A DNA stretch of 64,000 bases from Glandiceps talaboti (taxonomy: Eukaryota; Hemichordata; Enteropneusta; Spengelidae), in NCBI RefSeq assembly GCF_964340395.1, contig NC_135559.1:21555621-21619620 (forward strand), written 5' to 3'. The notes under the pieces were generated by a model. It was not told the DNA's origin. It worked only from the letters and a program-made list of their open reading frames with translations, and ran no database searches. The position numbers and the translations under genes are program-made. Below, piece by piece: positions 1 through 13,169 of this stretch (positions are counted from its first letter, which is position 1; every line of letters starts with the position of its first letter).

Positions 1-397
1 GATCGTCATCTGATATGCCAGAAAAGTTCATTTTACTTAGTCCATATGTCTGCATTCTCCTGTAGATGGTTCTCTCAGACACTGACAACATAGTTGCTAT
101 TTCAGATATCATGAATCCTTCTTCCAAGTGGTTTTGTAGGATGTCTCTAGGTATAAAATACTGTGGTGGACCATATCCTTCATGCATCTTAACTGGAGGT
201 TTTGACCCATGTGACACACACAAAATACGTAATGCCATTATATTCTGAGAGTTGTGCATACCCAATGAATGAAAGTCAGCGATCGATAATTGACAAATAT
301 GTGCTGGAGTAATCTTCTCCTCTTCAAATTTGTCAACCAGATTGCCTAGGTTCAGCCTAAAAAGTAAATCAGCCATTGAAGAATGTTGCTTTTCCAT
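1..397 (-). CDS. Partial transposon-type protein: SAM-like region plus helix-turn-helix, runs off the left edge
   Basis: Read on the minus strand from an ATG at 397-395, 132 codons stay open to the window edge, so the C-terminal part is missing. Residues about 9-60 resemble a SAM domain (leucine-rich, with FEEEKIT and a later SIADFHSLGM). Residues about 85-115 read RDILQNHLEEGFMISEIATM then LSVSERTIYRRM, a typical homeodomain-like helix-turn-helix, followed by YGLSKMNFSGISDDD. From memory this order resembles uncharacterised animal proteins in which such a helix-turn-helix precedes an integrase core domain (rve type); that core would lie outside the window. This is family knowledge, not a search result. 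An upstream ATG at 496-494 is in the same frame but is separated by a TGA, so I start at 397; a second Met is at codon 8. It may be a live element gene, a domesticated copy or a pseudogene. Confidence 0.6.
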   Translation of the reverse strand, partial: MEKQHSSMADLLFRLNLGNLVDKFEEEKITPAHICQLSIADFHSLGMHNSQNIMALRILCVSHGSKPPVKMHEGYGPPQYFIPRDILQNHLEEGFMISEIATMLSVSERTIYRRMQTYGLSKMNFSGISDDD

Positions 398-565
398 GAT
401 GAAAAGGAAAGATCTGTTTCAAGTTGCCTGCTTATGATTATGAACAACTGCTCTAAGAATTTGTTCCAGGTCATTGGGCATGCTCAGTTTAGCCATATTG
501 CATCATGGGAAGGCTGTATGCATATTAAATGCAAAAAAATAATCACATATTGTAATGAAAATACT

Positions 566-1985
566 GTGCACGTACAATGATAGTACTATGTTGAGTATGC
601 ACATAATGTCCTAAAGTCTGTCCATAATATACTATCGAGTTAATGTTATAACATAGCGTTAGCACATACAATAATAGTAACTGTACATTGAATAATACAG
701 TATGTACATAATAACTTAAGGTTAGTACATAATAAACTATTAAATGCACATAATAACATAGTGTTTGCACATACAATAATAGTAACTGCACATATAATAA
801 TACAGTACGCACATAATAACTTAATATTTGCACATAATAAAATATCTAATGCACATAATAACATAGTGTTAGCACATACAATAATAGTAACTGTACATAT
901 AATAATACAGTATGCACATAATAACTTAATATTTGCACTTAATAAACTATTTAATGCACATAATAACATAGTGTTAGTGCATATAATAATAGTAACTGTA
1001 CATATAATAATACAGTATGCACATAATAACTTAATATTTGCACTTAATAAACTATTTAATGCACATAATAACATAGTGTTAGCGCATATAATAATAGTAA
1101 CTGTACATATAATAATACATTATGTACATATAATAATACAGTATGCACATAATAACTTAATATTTGCACATAATAACATAGTGTTAGCGCATATAATAAT
1201 AGTAACTGTACATATAATAATACAGTATGCACATAATAACTTAATATTTGCACATAATAAAATACTTAATGCACATAATAACATAGTGTTAGCGCATATA
1301 ATAATAGTAACTGTACATATAATAATACAGTATGCACATAATAACTTAAGATTTGCACATAATAAAATACTTAATGCACATAATAACATAGTGTTAGCGC
1401 ATATAATAATAGTAACTGTACATATAATAATACAGTATGCACATAATAACTTAATATTTGCACATAATAAACTATTTAATGCACATAATAACATAGTGTT
1501 CGCACATATAATAATAGTAACTACATATAATAATACAGTATGCACATAATAACTTAATATTTGCACATAATAAACTATTTAATGCACATAATAACATAGT
1601 GTTAGCACATACAATAATAGTAACTGTACATAATAAACTATTTAATGCAAATAACATAGTGTTATCACATACAATAATAGTAACTGTACATAATAAACTA
1701 TTTAATGCACATAATAACATAGTGTTAGCACATACAATAATAGTAACTGTACATAATAAACTATTAAATGCACATAATAACATAGTGTTAGCACATACAA
1801 TAATAGTAACTGTACATAATAAACTATTAAATGCACATAATAACATAGTGTTTGCACATACAATAATAGTAACTGTACATAGAATGATACAGTATGCACA
1901 TAATAACTTAAGGTAAGTACATAATAAACTATTGAATGCACATAATAACATAGTATTTGCACATACAATTATAGTAATTGCACAC
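566..1985. repeat. AT-rich minisatellite, 105-bp then 63-bp units
   Basis: The block is built from short words such as GCACATAATAAC, GTAACTGTACAT and AACATAGTGTTAG. The word GTGTT recurs at 1286, 1391 and 1496 (105 bp apart) and then at 1659, 1722, 1785 and 1848 (63 bp apart). The 63-bp form looks like the 105-bp form without the stretch holding the second and third copies of the internal motif. Both lengths are divisible by three, which explains the long open frames on both strands; their translations are monotonous and match no protein I know. Confidence 0.9.
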
Positions 1986-2215
1986 TTAAGTCAGTTGTGG
2001 CTTTCCATATAAAGTCCTTTCGTACGTAAAGGTTGTTGTGAATTGTGAGTTATGTCCAATTAATCAATTAATTACTTTTACATCAGATTTGAGATTTAGA
2101 CTAAACTCCATCAGTAGTGCAAGTTATGGAATAGCATTAGTAGATGTGAGTATAATGTTGTACACAAAGCGATCCACCCTCTCACTCTCGCCATCCCCAT
2201 ATATACATATGTGAA

Positions 2216-2494
2216 AGCCTGTTGGCATAGTTTTTTTAGTGTTAATGGGTTATTTGCATAATTAATGATTTTCGGTAATTAGGCTTTATCTTAAGAATGC
2301 AAGCTTCACATTTCATATAATGTGGTGCATATACCAACCATAACCATGCGCAAAAATTTGTTGACATAGCCTTTAATTTTAATGAGTAATTAGAATATTT
2401 AATGATCTTCAGTAATTAAGCTATATCTTTGGAAAGCATGCTTCAAATTCCATATAATTTGGCATGTACAACAACCATGACAAAGCACACATAT
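2216..2494. repeat. Two diverged tandem copies of a ~139-bp unit
   Basis: TTGGCATAG at 2222 and TTGACATAG at 2361 begin two segments that stay alignable for about 139 bp. Shared words include GGTAATTAGGCT versus AGTAATTAAGCT, and CATATAATGTGG versus CATATAATTTGG, with many substitutions between them. The function is unknown; this is an old duplication or the remnant of a longer array. Confidence 0.7.
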
Positions 2495-4324
2495 AGTTTC
2501 ATATAGTTGAAATAGCATTCCTATTATATGTGTGTATGTCCAAAAATCTATGGTTTTGCCCTTAGGGAAGGCATTCAGTTTAAATCTGGTCTAAATTGAC
2601 GCAACGGTTTTATAGGTGACGTAACCACCCTAACAAAACAGACGGCGCTGTCCGTGTGATGTATATTGGTACATTTACGTGCTACACGTATGGCATAGAA
2701 TAGAAATATGACCTAACAAATCTAAATGAAATGCAATACATATGATGTAAACCTTTTTATTGTGGTTTAAAACTTTAATCAGCTAATATAGTTTGCATTT
2801 CTATTAACCATTTCATGAACTCTTTACTGTGTGTTTGTCAACATTGCGGGTCAACTCCTGTTTCACTGTGCCCTACTGTAGCGGGTGTACGTTTTTTCTG
2901 TTCCTTGACCGAGGCGATTCTTCTCACGATGTCCTCATCACGCTCTGTGAATTTCGCTCGATTGTCTATGCTTCATCTCCAATTATTTCCATAGCATTAA
3001 AAATATTGATTTTGGAACACTATGTGAGACGCTTGCCGCAGGGTGGCAACAACAACATTTTACGCCCATAAAATGTTATTGCTTTACTTCGCCATTACTA
3101 CATACACCGATGATATTTAAAAGCATTGGATGTTATTAAGAGAAGTGCAAACTTGCTGTCAATTCGATGTATCAACACTGCTTGAGATTTTTCCCACCAT
3201 TGAATCGTAACTATGGTAAAAACCTTTACTTCTGCAAGTATATGCTTTTAGTGTAAAATAACTTACTCGGAAAATATGAGTTCATAATCGGAAATCTGTC
3301 AAAACATAATTTAGGAATCACACAGCTTTTAAAATGAAAAGTAGCGTTGTGTTTTTAGCATGTCGTGACTGCCTTCAGAATTTAAGGTACGAGTCTGGAA
3401 GGGAAATCAACGTCATTCCGTTTAATTTTCATCTACATTGTATATCTGATAAAGGCAAACTATCGTACCCTAACACTTTTAAAAACAGGCGCCAAAATTC
3501 ACTTGTAATATCTTTCGTAAATTACATAAATTTCTGCTTATAAACAGAGTTCTGTTTGAACTACCTTAGTTACTTGTTAGGTTTTCGTAGCATTAATATT
3601 GGACCCTGAGGCGCACGTGTATAAATCGGGCGAAGACTGCATTGTAATGGTATCATTCCCACTCACAATATACAAAATATAGAACACTCCTTACGGTCCC
3701 ATCGACTATTAACACCACAGCCGAAATCACGATCCCTGTTGCTTCAATTCCCAGCCTCGGCAAGTATTCCCTGTCACTGATGGACAATAACGTACTTCAG
3801 TTTTCCATGTAGCCCTTGTCATTGGAAATGACATTTCAACGATAGATTGATCAACCAAACTAACACCCATGGTGTTCTATAGATTATCGGGTTTTATCAC
3901 AACTTGATTTCAATTACAGGGGCAAGGTACAATGTCAGGAATTGTCAACGACGCAATTTGTTTCAATGACTAGTTTATGTTGACCGGAAACACATCATAT
4001 TTCATGTTGTCTTGAGTTGTCAAGGTATTGTGTCTATTTCTGTCCTTATCTATAATGATATATATATCTTGAATGTGTACCTGTAAGGTGATATATCTTG
4101 TGTTGCAATTATCTACTGTAGGACAAATACTCATTAATTCACCTAGACTATTCCTGATTAGACATATCCAGTGTTGTGTGTACGTTTAATGACCATCTGT
4201 TCAAATAATTGATATCTATGGACAAGGTCAGTGCACATCAATTGTTTAAGTAAGGGATTGAAGATTTAATTGTAAAGGTAAACGATCTGATTGTAACTTT
4301 CCTTCGTTACATTGTGATAAAGTT
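2495..4324. other. No gene recognised
   Basis: Short open frames at 2829-3071 and 3334-3543 show no domain, signal peptide or convincing splice context. I see no RNA gene or mobile-element coding sequence. Confidence 0.5.
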
Positions 4325-4540
4325 TACATGTAGCAATTCTCAACAGTTTAGTATGTAGAAATTCTCAAAGGTTTAACATGTAGTAAATCTCAACATTTTA
4401 ACATGTAGCAAATCTCAATAAAACAATTCTCAACAATTTAAGATATATGAACACGTAGCAATTCTCGACAGTTTAACATGTAGCAATTCTCAACAGGTTA
4501 ACATAGATATTCTCAACAAATTAACATATAGCATTTTTTT
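4325..4540. repeat. Degenerate ~35-bp tandem repeat
   Basis: About six or seven imperfect copies carry the core ACATGTAGCAATTCTCAACA followed by GTTTA. The spacing is uneven and there are many substitutions, so this is an old decaying minisatellite. Confidence 0.7.
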
Positions 4541-5868
4541 AAAAGTCTAACACATACCAATAGTACAAATGTTGACAAACTTATAATATAAACAGCCTTT
4601 CCTGTCCTTTCTTTTTTTTTGAATGTAGTAATCGTCATATATTCCCACACGCGTGCCTCGGCCGGGGTCCTACGTTACAACAAAATAGCCAGGAACTGTG
4701 GACACGCTAAAAGATTTACGAAAGACATTGCCCTATGTAAACTTTGCCGACATACAAATAAGCCATACCTAACATGGTGGCCTGAAAATGGGACGATTAA
4801 GAGTTTACATGGCCATTATTTGTCAACAAACAAAAAGCACTTCGTCCAGACATGCGTATTAGACAAGTGATTTGCTTTAAATAAGGTTAGTTTATCCTTA
4901 GTCTCGATTACCCAGACTCCCTCTGGCTTCCGGCAACCTCGGAGAGTCTGGAACACTGATGAACAAGATGGCTGCGCAGAGAGGCTGGTCCACAACATGA
5001 CCTTCATTTGTAATAAAATCATAAGGTGGCAACTCGTACTAAGAGTCGTTGGTTCTTCGATACCAGGATTTCCATGAAATATAATATACAGAATTGATCC
5101 AAACAGAAGCTGTGTACGTCAAGTATAAGTCAGTGTACATGTTTGGAAAGAAATGAAGTAGTGGAATACACTGTACATATTACAAAAATACACTACAGCA
5201 ATTGACATTAAATATCAATATGTTAAAGTCATTTCCAATACTCGAACCTTCGATATGACGTATAAAAGATTATGAAACGAAATGAGTGTTTCGCTTCTCG
5301 TATCATGATAGCTGAAGGTACAATGTCAGTTGATTGTTCCGTTTCATGAAATCACAGGAAAGGCCCCTAGGTATATGTAAGTCAATATCGTATAGGTTTG
5401 TATTCTCCTTTAGCTTGTTAACCAGATGACTTCACGGCTATGATGTACAATCTTAAGATATATAGTATTCAATCTTAACCGAGCATATATGGTTATATAT
5501 ACAAGGTAACTTTATTGCAGCTACATGGATTACTAATTAATTATTCAAGTGAGCCCTGTGGCATTGTGTGTATATCAAATGGTACATTGCTAAAGTGTTA
5601 AGTTACACCCATCCAAGTCAATAACGTTCTACGAAATCCTGGCTTTAAAAAGTAAAAGCCTGTTACAAATAGAATCAATTGCATTCATGAATATTCCAAG
5701 GATATCTAAATAACTCATTTCATGATGGCGACATGCTACACCACCAATTGACATCGCGTGTCATTTCCTATGATTGCAAAAGGTGTAAATTATTGTCAGT
5801 TTGGTTCTAGGATTGTTAATGTACAGCTAAAACCTCACCACCTTGTTCCTGACAGCCATTGACATTGC
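4541..5868. other. No gene recognised
   Basis: The overlapping open frames at 4619-4870 (plus) and 4816-5022 (minus) have no recognisable domain. The stretch may include upstream regulatory DNA for the gene whose possible promoter lies at 5869, but I cannot point to a specific site. Confidence 0.4.
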
Positions 5869-5887
5869 TATAAAACCCGCTATAAAA
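5869..5887 (+). promoter_or_regulatory. Double TATA-box motif, candidate promoter of the 13170/19624 peptide gene
   Basis: TATAAAA occurs at 5869-5875 and again at 5881-5887 in a locally less AT-rich context. A possible initiator TTCA sits about 31-33 bp downstream of the first box, with A at 5902. The peptide gene at 13170 has a 3' splice site directly before its ATG and therefore needs an upstream non-coding exon; this is the clearest TATA motif I found upstream. The link over 7 kb is inference. Confidence 0.35.
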
Positions 5888-5901
5888 CAAAGATCACATT
5901 C

Positions 5902-5976
5902 AAGTGTAGAACAAAACGTATTGAAAACAGTCCTGTCGTGTATTGTATCAAGTTGAACCAGTAGTGTCTTCGTTCA
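5902..5976 (+). other. Candidate non-coding first exon (5' UTR) of the peptide gene
   Basis: This is the interval from the possible start at 5902 to a possible donor, TTCA|GTAATC, with GT at 5977-5978. Another donor, CCA|GTAGTG, lies at 5961. It holds no long open frame. It is proposed only because the ATG at 13170 follows an acceptor AG directly; transcript data would be needed to confirm it. Confidence 0.25.
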
Positions 5977-7904
5977 GTAATCTTTTTGTTGTTATTTCAT
6001 GTCAGATGTGTTTTTGTAACTGTGTCTTAAAACTTTTATATTTATAGTTTACCATTTGTTCTGTGTTTTCAGAAATTACTTTTACTATAGCTATACAATT
6101 CTTTTTATCAATTGTCGTGTCTTTTTCCAGACATTTTAATCATGTAGCCCATTTTATTTCACCATTAATGGTCACCGTTTTGAGTTGTTTTTTTAAAAAC
6201 CTAAAAACCATTATTAATTATTTTTGAAATGTCAATGACGTCCGAAAGTCATTGATAAATAATGATATCATTAAACCCAGCGACTCGTTGTCATTTTAAG
6301 ACTAACTCGTTCGTGCAGCAAGTTTTTGAAATTGCAATGATGCCATTCAATAGATAATGACAAAAGAGTAATAACATCAGGAGACAATATGAGTCGTTTA
6401 ACCTTATACAACATTCAAGTCTTTACTTAATTCTTGGAGTTTCAATGTGATGCTTTCATCTCGTGCACGCGATTTTATTTTACCGCGTTATTTTATTCCT
6501 TTGAATTGTGACAATTTCGTTCAATTTGGATTCTTAAGCTTACTTTCCCTAAAGGGAAACTGTTTAAATACTAATCTGGTCTGTAATTCCAAATGTATTT
6601 ACATAACAGATATCCTTTCTGATTCTTCAATATAAGACATCAGTGAATTTGCGGACGAAAATATTGACATATTCTGCGTTTATCTCAATAAAACTTTGCC
6701 TGAAGGCTTCGTTACAATATTTCCAGCTTTACACAGTGCGTGAATTTTTTTCTATAGAATGAACAAAATTTACATTGAGTATAAAGACATTTACTGATAT
6801 TTTCACAGCTTAAAGTAATTTAAAAGACCAATATATAAAATCGGTTTTATCGCTGAATTTTGTGGTTCTATTTTGAGGACAATCACTATTAAAAAATACG
6901 CCTTTCGGACATTATCAGGAATGTCAAAGTAGCTCGAATGAGCGAAACGATTTGCCATATCAAAGCCTTTTGCTGATCCTTTAGAAATCATGACAGAAAT
7001 GTAACTGTTTATCATTTTCATTTTATCATGTTAAACAGTTAACACATTTGGTTGCCATTTTGAAGTATAACATGAATTAGTTTTGAGATACCTGTTTTCT
7101 CTATTCAAAGACATTGAATTGTATGGTGACCCCCATTTTTTCTGTATTAGTTTACAAACAAAGGGTAAGTTTGTTCCAGCAAAGTATACAACAGCAGAGG
7201 TTCATAGGCCTTTCATTTCTGACGAACATACTATACGTGGTGTTGTTTAAGGTATAGTGCAAGAACATTAATAGTGAATTATTCAAGCAAAATTGAACCG
7301 TCGCAATCTCTTTAGGCTCACCGTAGTTTTATCCTATACGTACTTCCTGATTAACTTGATTTCGTGTGAGTACTGAACCTAATCGTAAAGCTGATATAAA
7401 CCAACTTGATCATAGTCGTGACAATTGGCAAAATTACAACAAATTATATTAAACAGTAATAGTAGCTGACATCAATGTCATACATGGCCACCATTTAAAA
7501 GTGAACAAATCATCGAGACAATATGAGAAAGTGTATTTAAGCAGAGTTTTGGGGAAAATTATTTCGTACAAAGCAAAACATCTAATGGTAAACGATCTTG
7601 TTATTTTTTTGAAATAAAGCATATATCGCCAACATATCAACAAGACCGTCTGATATTTTTTGTCAAACTTAAACCATAAGCTGAAATCATTTGACAAGTT
7701 TATGTCAGCGAATTTCAAATGGTTAGTCATTGTTTTGCGCTCAGTTGGGGATTAACTTGTTTAACATGTTTTGTTTAAGTTCTAAACATTGAACTCGTTA
7801 CCGGTTAAGCTATAAATCTATGCATTTTGTGGTGAACATATATTAGAACAATATACAGTGTCACATAGTTTTGTTGTTTCATAGAAAAATCAAACAAAGT
7901 CATT

Positions 7905-7990
7905 TGTTTGTGTATGTGTGTCTGTGTCTGTGTCTCTGTGCTCTGTGATGTGTATGTGCCTATGTCTATGTCTATGTTTGTGTCTGTATT
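7905..7990. repeat. Degenerate TG/TC-rich hexanucleotide tract
   Basis: A run of imperfect TGTGTC and TATGTC words. It explains the threonine/histidine-rich open frames on the other strand here. Confidence 0.8.
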
Positions 7991-10900
7991 TTGCTTCACC
8001 ATATAGTACTGTTACAGTATTACATTTTTCTGACGTAAGATTGAGAAAATGGCCGAATGTATTGTCTCTCTCACAAATAAACTTTAGTAAGTACATTTAT
8101 CTGAAACTAAAACAGTAAATAGGTGTTCGTCCTAGATCCTAGAGGTATGATTCAGTTGACCTTTTAGGATATTTATGGTCTGTGTTCGGTATCGCTTGCC
8201 TCAAGACACATAGACTGGTTTAACCACAGGAACGTATATAGTAGACTATTCGTTGGGTTTAGATAGTTTAGACAGTTAAAGTAATGAATGATTATTTATC
8301 ATTACATAAAGATAATGTACCTTAGATAAAACATGCATTTAACCCCGTTGGCGTTTGTGTTATTTCTTATGGGAAAACGACATCTGGCTCCAATAAATTG
8401 TTTATTGATGAACAACTTCAGTCATCAGGGCACCACCGTGAGTATAATGAATGTTATTTAAGTCATTGTCCTCCACAATTCCCTGGTTTTGAAGTTAGAA
8501 TGGAGATACGACCGCGGGGTTTTTATTTTGACAATGTTTCCCGGTACCGTGATGACATTTGGACACAATTATAAATAAATGAAATAGTTTAGTGGGAGGA
8601 TTGGCGTGGGTGAGGTATCATCTTTTATACCTGACTCGTTGTCGCAAAATGTGTATATGTAAATTGTGGTGGTGTCAATCACAGTATAAACGATAGGTAG
8701 TTGCACTAGGACGTCAGCTTTTGAAGATCTAAAGTTTCCTATTCTCAGAGTTTCTGCAGACGGTAAGGCAGTATTTTCGTACTTGAAGGAAGGGGGTCTA
8801 AAGTGAGACAGGTTTTTATCTTAGCTCTACTTCTTAAAAAGCTAAAGTACAGAGAAGAAATAATGTTCACGATCATTAATGTTGCGACCTCTTTTAGAAA
8901 ATAGTTTTAAAAACTGATATATTCGGCTGAGGAGAAACATTCCATACACACTTATTATAAAAACAATTGAGAGCTCTGTACACCTTGAATCTAGGCTGAG
9001 GCCGGTTGTAAGAGCGTAAAAGAAGTTCGTGATATTTATTTTTTTTCAATAAAGCCTCGCTTGAGTGTACAACTGGCCTCTTATGTCAACGTTTGTATAG
9101 AACCTGTTTTAGAAAGATCGTGTGATGCCAAGATTGGTGAAAATGACTTTTCGTGGTTCGCATCCATGAGGAAATGTACACGATATGAAATAAGACCCTT
9201 CAACAGTATTCAGGCTACTTTGTGGTGTTTTAATTTTTTTCTAACGAAGACAATAGTTTTCCTTTCAACATCAATGCGGTTGTCGATTTCAAAGATAACG
9301 GAAAGTAGGCTTAAGAATTCTTAGGTAGTATTCTGGTACATATATAAGAAATTTCTCAAATTCTGACAGTTAATTAAGACGATTTGACTACTTTTGGATG
9401 GTAGCAAGTTGATATATTCACGGATTTCATAAATACGAATTGTTTTATTCCTGTTTTCAACATAAACTAGCAAGGAATATGACATGGAATTATTAAATAA
9501 ATTCATACATTGTGTCCAATCAATATGTACGGTGTACGAATGAAGAAGTCAAGCGTGAAATATCAAGGACTTTGAGAAAAAGGGCTCTCAACTATTGTGT
9601 TGCCTGTCTTTCCATTACTTCACCAGTCATTAAAGATTAAAAGTTGACAATAATAGACATTTCCTTGCAAGGTCCCTCCGTACTTTCTGAACGCAAGGTC
9701 GGTGTCTGACATATACAAGTAATCCGAATTAGTCCTGCTTTGTTGTATGCTGACTATCAGCAAATTAGATATATTTAAAAATGTACGCATAATTTTTGAA
9801 TCTAAAACATTGACTTCAGAAGCACAAAATTGATTTTGGGTAAATTCATATTTTAAAACATCATGTAGGTCGTATTTGCATCAATGGGTGACGCATACAT
9901 CACCATTAATTGATCATATAAAAGCTGCTTGTGTTTACAATGCATATGATGCTAAAAGAGTGGGTAAACTATACGCTAAGTTAGTTATAATTCAAACATT
10001 CTTTTTTTTCGTGTAGGAATAACTAACTAGCTAAACACAACTTCGTTATTTATTCTTCGTGAGCTCTGGCGACGACTGTAATAAGGCTGGGGGATACAAA
10101 TTAATGTCGCATTTATCCTAGCATCGACATCATTATCTGCCTTCCGGGGCGTAGTCATACTACATACCATTATGATAAACATATTATAAAACATAGTTAT
10201 CTCCCAGACTTTAATTCAGAGATAACCTTTGATAGAGACAAGAACCAGTCTGATACTGTTCCAGTCCGACCGCGATTATTTTACGGCTGGCATGAACTAT
10301 TTGTACAATCTATTGTCAAAGGTAATATATTTTTATCTAACCATTTTTGTCAACGATTTGAGATTTACTTCCTTGTTTCTCTATGCGACACATTTCTAGA
10401 GCTATCTGAGAATCTGAAGTTACCCAAAATATGAGACTGAAAACTAAACGTCTATACTTCCTTTGTGTCTGTAATAAGTTAAATGCTATGTTTGTGATAG
10501 AGGACTGTGGACATTGAAGAAGACTCAGGTGGCACATTATCAGTTTGCTGAATCGAAACACTGTTGAATACACACAACAACTAGACACTATTGCTAGAAA
10601 CGAAATGAAGTACTCGTTTGTACTCTAGGTAATACGTCAAGTGTATTTCTTCTTCGTATGGAACCCCCAATTGTATGTATTGTACACCATTATATACAAA
10701 TGCATGAACATGTAGACACTTATCATTATGAGGATTGAATTGAATCCTCCATGTACCGTTTTACCGTTTTGAATGGAAGCACGGGTTTAGATTGAATGTT
10801 ATTTATAGGAATGTAACGATGTTCACCTACGGATTACTGACATGTATTCATTTCATTTCATGTATAGTTGTACAAAGTTATTTCATACTTACCTAGAACG

Positions 10901-12630
10901 TGTTTTTTTAGTGTGAAACAAACTTTGGCAATTTTAGATTTGGCGCATAGAAAATCTCTCACAATGTTAATACAATGGAAGTAGTTGACTTGTACCAAGG
11001 AAACACTGTCTAGTACTACCAAAATGTTGCCAACATTCTTTCATCGTCTTGAATACCAAAAATCTTACTAACGCTGCTATTTTTTCAGGCACGTCTCAAT
11101 GGATTAAAATAAAAAAAATAATTCTCTTCATTCTTTGCCATTTTGATGATTAAATGTAGCAAGGTTTGTAAGACCTTTTTTTCAACCAAAACGATAAGAT
11201 TTAGTAATGTTATGGAAGATATTTGATGAACCAGATAATAAAATATAGCGATGTTAGTAAGATATCTGTAGGTTTAGTTGGTAAAGTCGTGCTTGTCCTG
11301 ATTTTTAAGCAATTGAATAATTGTCATATCTTGCTGCTTCTTAAAGATTATAAATATGTCTGTTTCTTCGTTATTTTTTTAATTTACATATTTTACCCGT
11401 ATCTTAAGGATTCTCTAAACATAGTAATATAAGGTGGCAATGTAATAAGAATGTTTATCCAAATGTCTCATTTACAAGAATATCTTGCAGTTTTCCGGCG
11501 TCGAGCATTTGTAATCGCTGTAGATTGACGGTTGGGGTGTGAAATTACATAATTTGATAACCACTGGCAGTAGAATGCAATACAAATTAATAATAACATA
11601 ATCTTTAAAAAAATATTCAGATACAGTTTTCGTCAAAATCAGAGTAAAAGTTTCTGAGAATTCATTCACGAAATAACTTCGCGTTTATATTTTTCGTCAA
11701 AAATACACTGTTACGACTTTGATTCTCTACACAGGAAGCCTGGACATCATGACTTTAGAACCGACGGTTGGATTCTAATGTTTTCCATAAATAACTCCCC
11801 TTGTTAAGTTTACACTCGCAGGCATTGCGAGTATCGATGTTATTTGGTACTTCGTGTAGTGTAAAACATGATACCGTATTCATGAAAGCCGTCTTCATTG
11901 TCAGCCTATCATTGGACAAACTCTATGGCCATCAAAGAGAAAATTTTACGAAAATTCAACAGACAACTCATTAAGTTCAGCTATTCTAAAAACAAACACA
12001 TTTCTATCTTCTTAATTTTGCCTGTGTATGGTGGTTTTTTAAGGATACAGAAACAAACTCTGGTACACAACAATCATGCTATGATTACTGCTAGAAAACT
12101 ATGTATCGTATATAGCCATTAATTAAGACACACCGTGGACCAGCTGGTGTTTTATTTTAGTATGAATGCTTTAGGCAAACTAAATTTTCAACATAATAAA
12201 GGACTCAAATTGATGCATATATTTTGCTTGTTGTAATTTCAAGTAATTTGATGACGGTTGTGTTGTAAGATTCGCTTTGATGTGTTTTTCCCTAATGTAT
12301 TTGATCTTTTAAAAACACGAATTTTCAGAAGATATTAATGATATCTCTAAAACTACTTTTAGATATTGCGATTCGCGATGTTATTCAATTGAATGACTGC
12401 TCTCGTTTTGGATGTGGGTAACCAGGGTCAAGATGAAATGTTACGTGCAAAAAGAAATTCTACATGTTCTATATATTTATAAGCATTACTGTAAATGATT
12501 TTTTTTAGAGATATAATAACCATGTATATATACAGTTACATACTTAAGCTATCATTCGGGTGTAGTTTCTTTTCTGTACAATACACAATTCTCATTGACT
12601 GTATTTCTATGTTACATATCTATCATGGGA

Positions 12631-12784
12631 CGTATGTATGTATGTATGTATGTATGTATGTATGTGTGTGTGTGTGTATGTGTGTATGTATGTATATATG
12701 TATGTGTGTATGTATGTATGTGTGTGTGTTTATGTATGTATGTATGTATGTATGTATGTATGTATGTATGTATGTATGTATGTA

Positions 12785-12833
<49 letters not shown>

Positions 12834-12905
12834 TATGTGTGTGTATGTATGTATGTATGTATGTATGTATGTATGTATGTATATGTGTGTGTGTGTGCGT
12901 GCATA
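12631..12905. repeat. (TATG)n / (TG)n compound microsatellite
   Basis: About 270 bp of TATG repeats interrupted by TGTG runs and one TAATATG phase break near 12831-12837. The cysteine-tyrosine-valine open frames on both strands are by-products of a 4-bp repeat read in triplets. Confidence 0.95.
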
Positions 12906-13169
12906 TTTTGTTTGTTTGTTTACTATCCATTTCTACTTGACAGGTTATTCGTTTTATTTCAACTGTTTTTGTTAATTTATTTGTTAACCTGTCATACTAT
13001 TCTACTGCTTCACTTCTTCATAACATCTTAATTCGATTGCAATAAATAAAACCTGTTGAATACAATGGTAATTGTTTCTATATATTTCTATTTCATGTTA
13101 TTATTCAATGCTTTCCTTAGTCTAATAAACAATATATTTTAAGGACAGTTTTCTTATTTTAACTTTCAG

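Larger units (their letters stand above)
5977..13169 (+). other. Possible first intron of the peptide gene; no other gene seen
   Basis: If the 5902 exon is right, this is a ~7.2-kb intron ending in the acceptor TTTTAACTTTCAG at 13157-13169. Apart from the low-complexity tracts listed separately at 7905 and 12631, I see no coding sequence, RNA gene or element with recognisable ends. Short open frames such as 7449-7730 (minus), 9061-9324 (plus) and 11898-12122 (plus) have no family features. Confidence 0.35.

Noticed and set aside
646-1968. Long open frames on both strands at the left minisatellite
   Set aside because: 105-bp and 63-bp periods divisible by three produce them; the translations are monotonous.
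4619-5022. Overlapping plus and minus small frames near 4.6-5.0 kb
   Set aside because: No family features and no start or splice context. Overlap on opposite strands suggests chance.
12495-12975. Cys/Tyr/Val-rich proteins
   Set aside because: Translation of a TATG/TG microsatellite.
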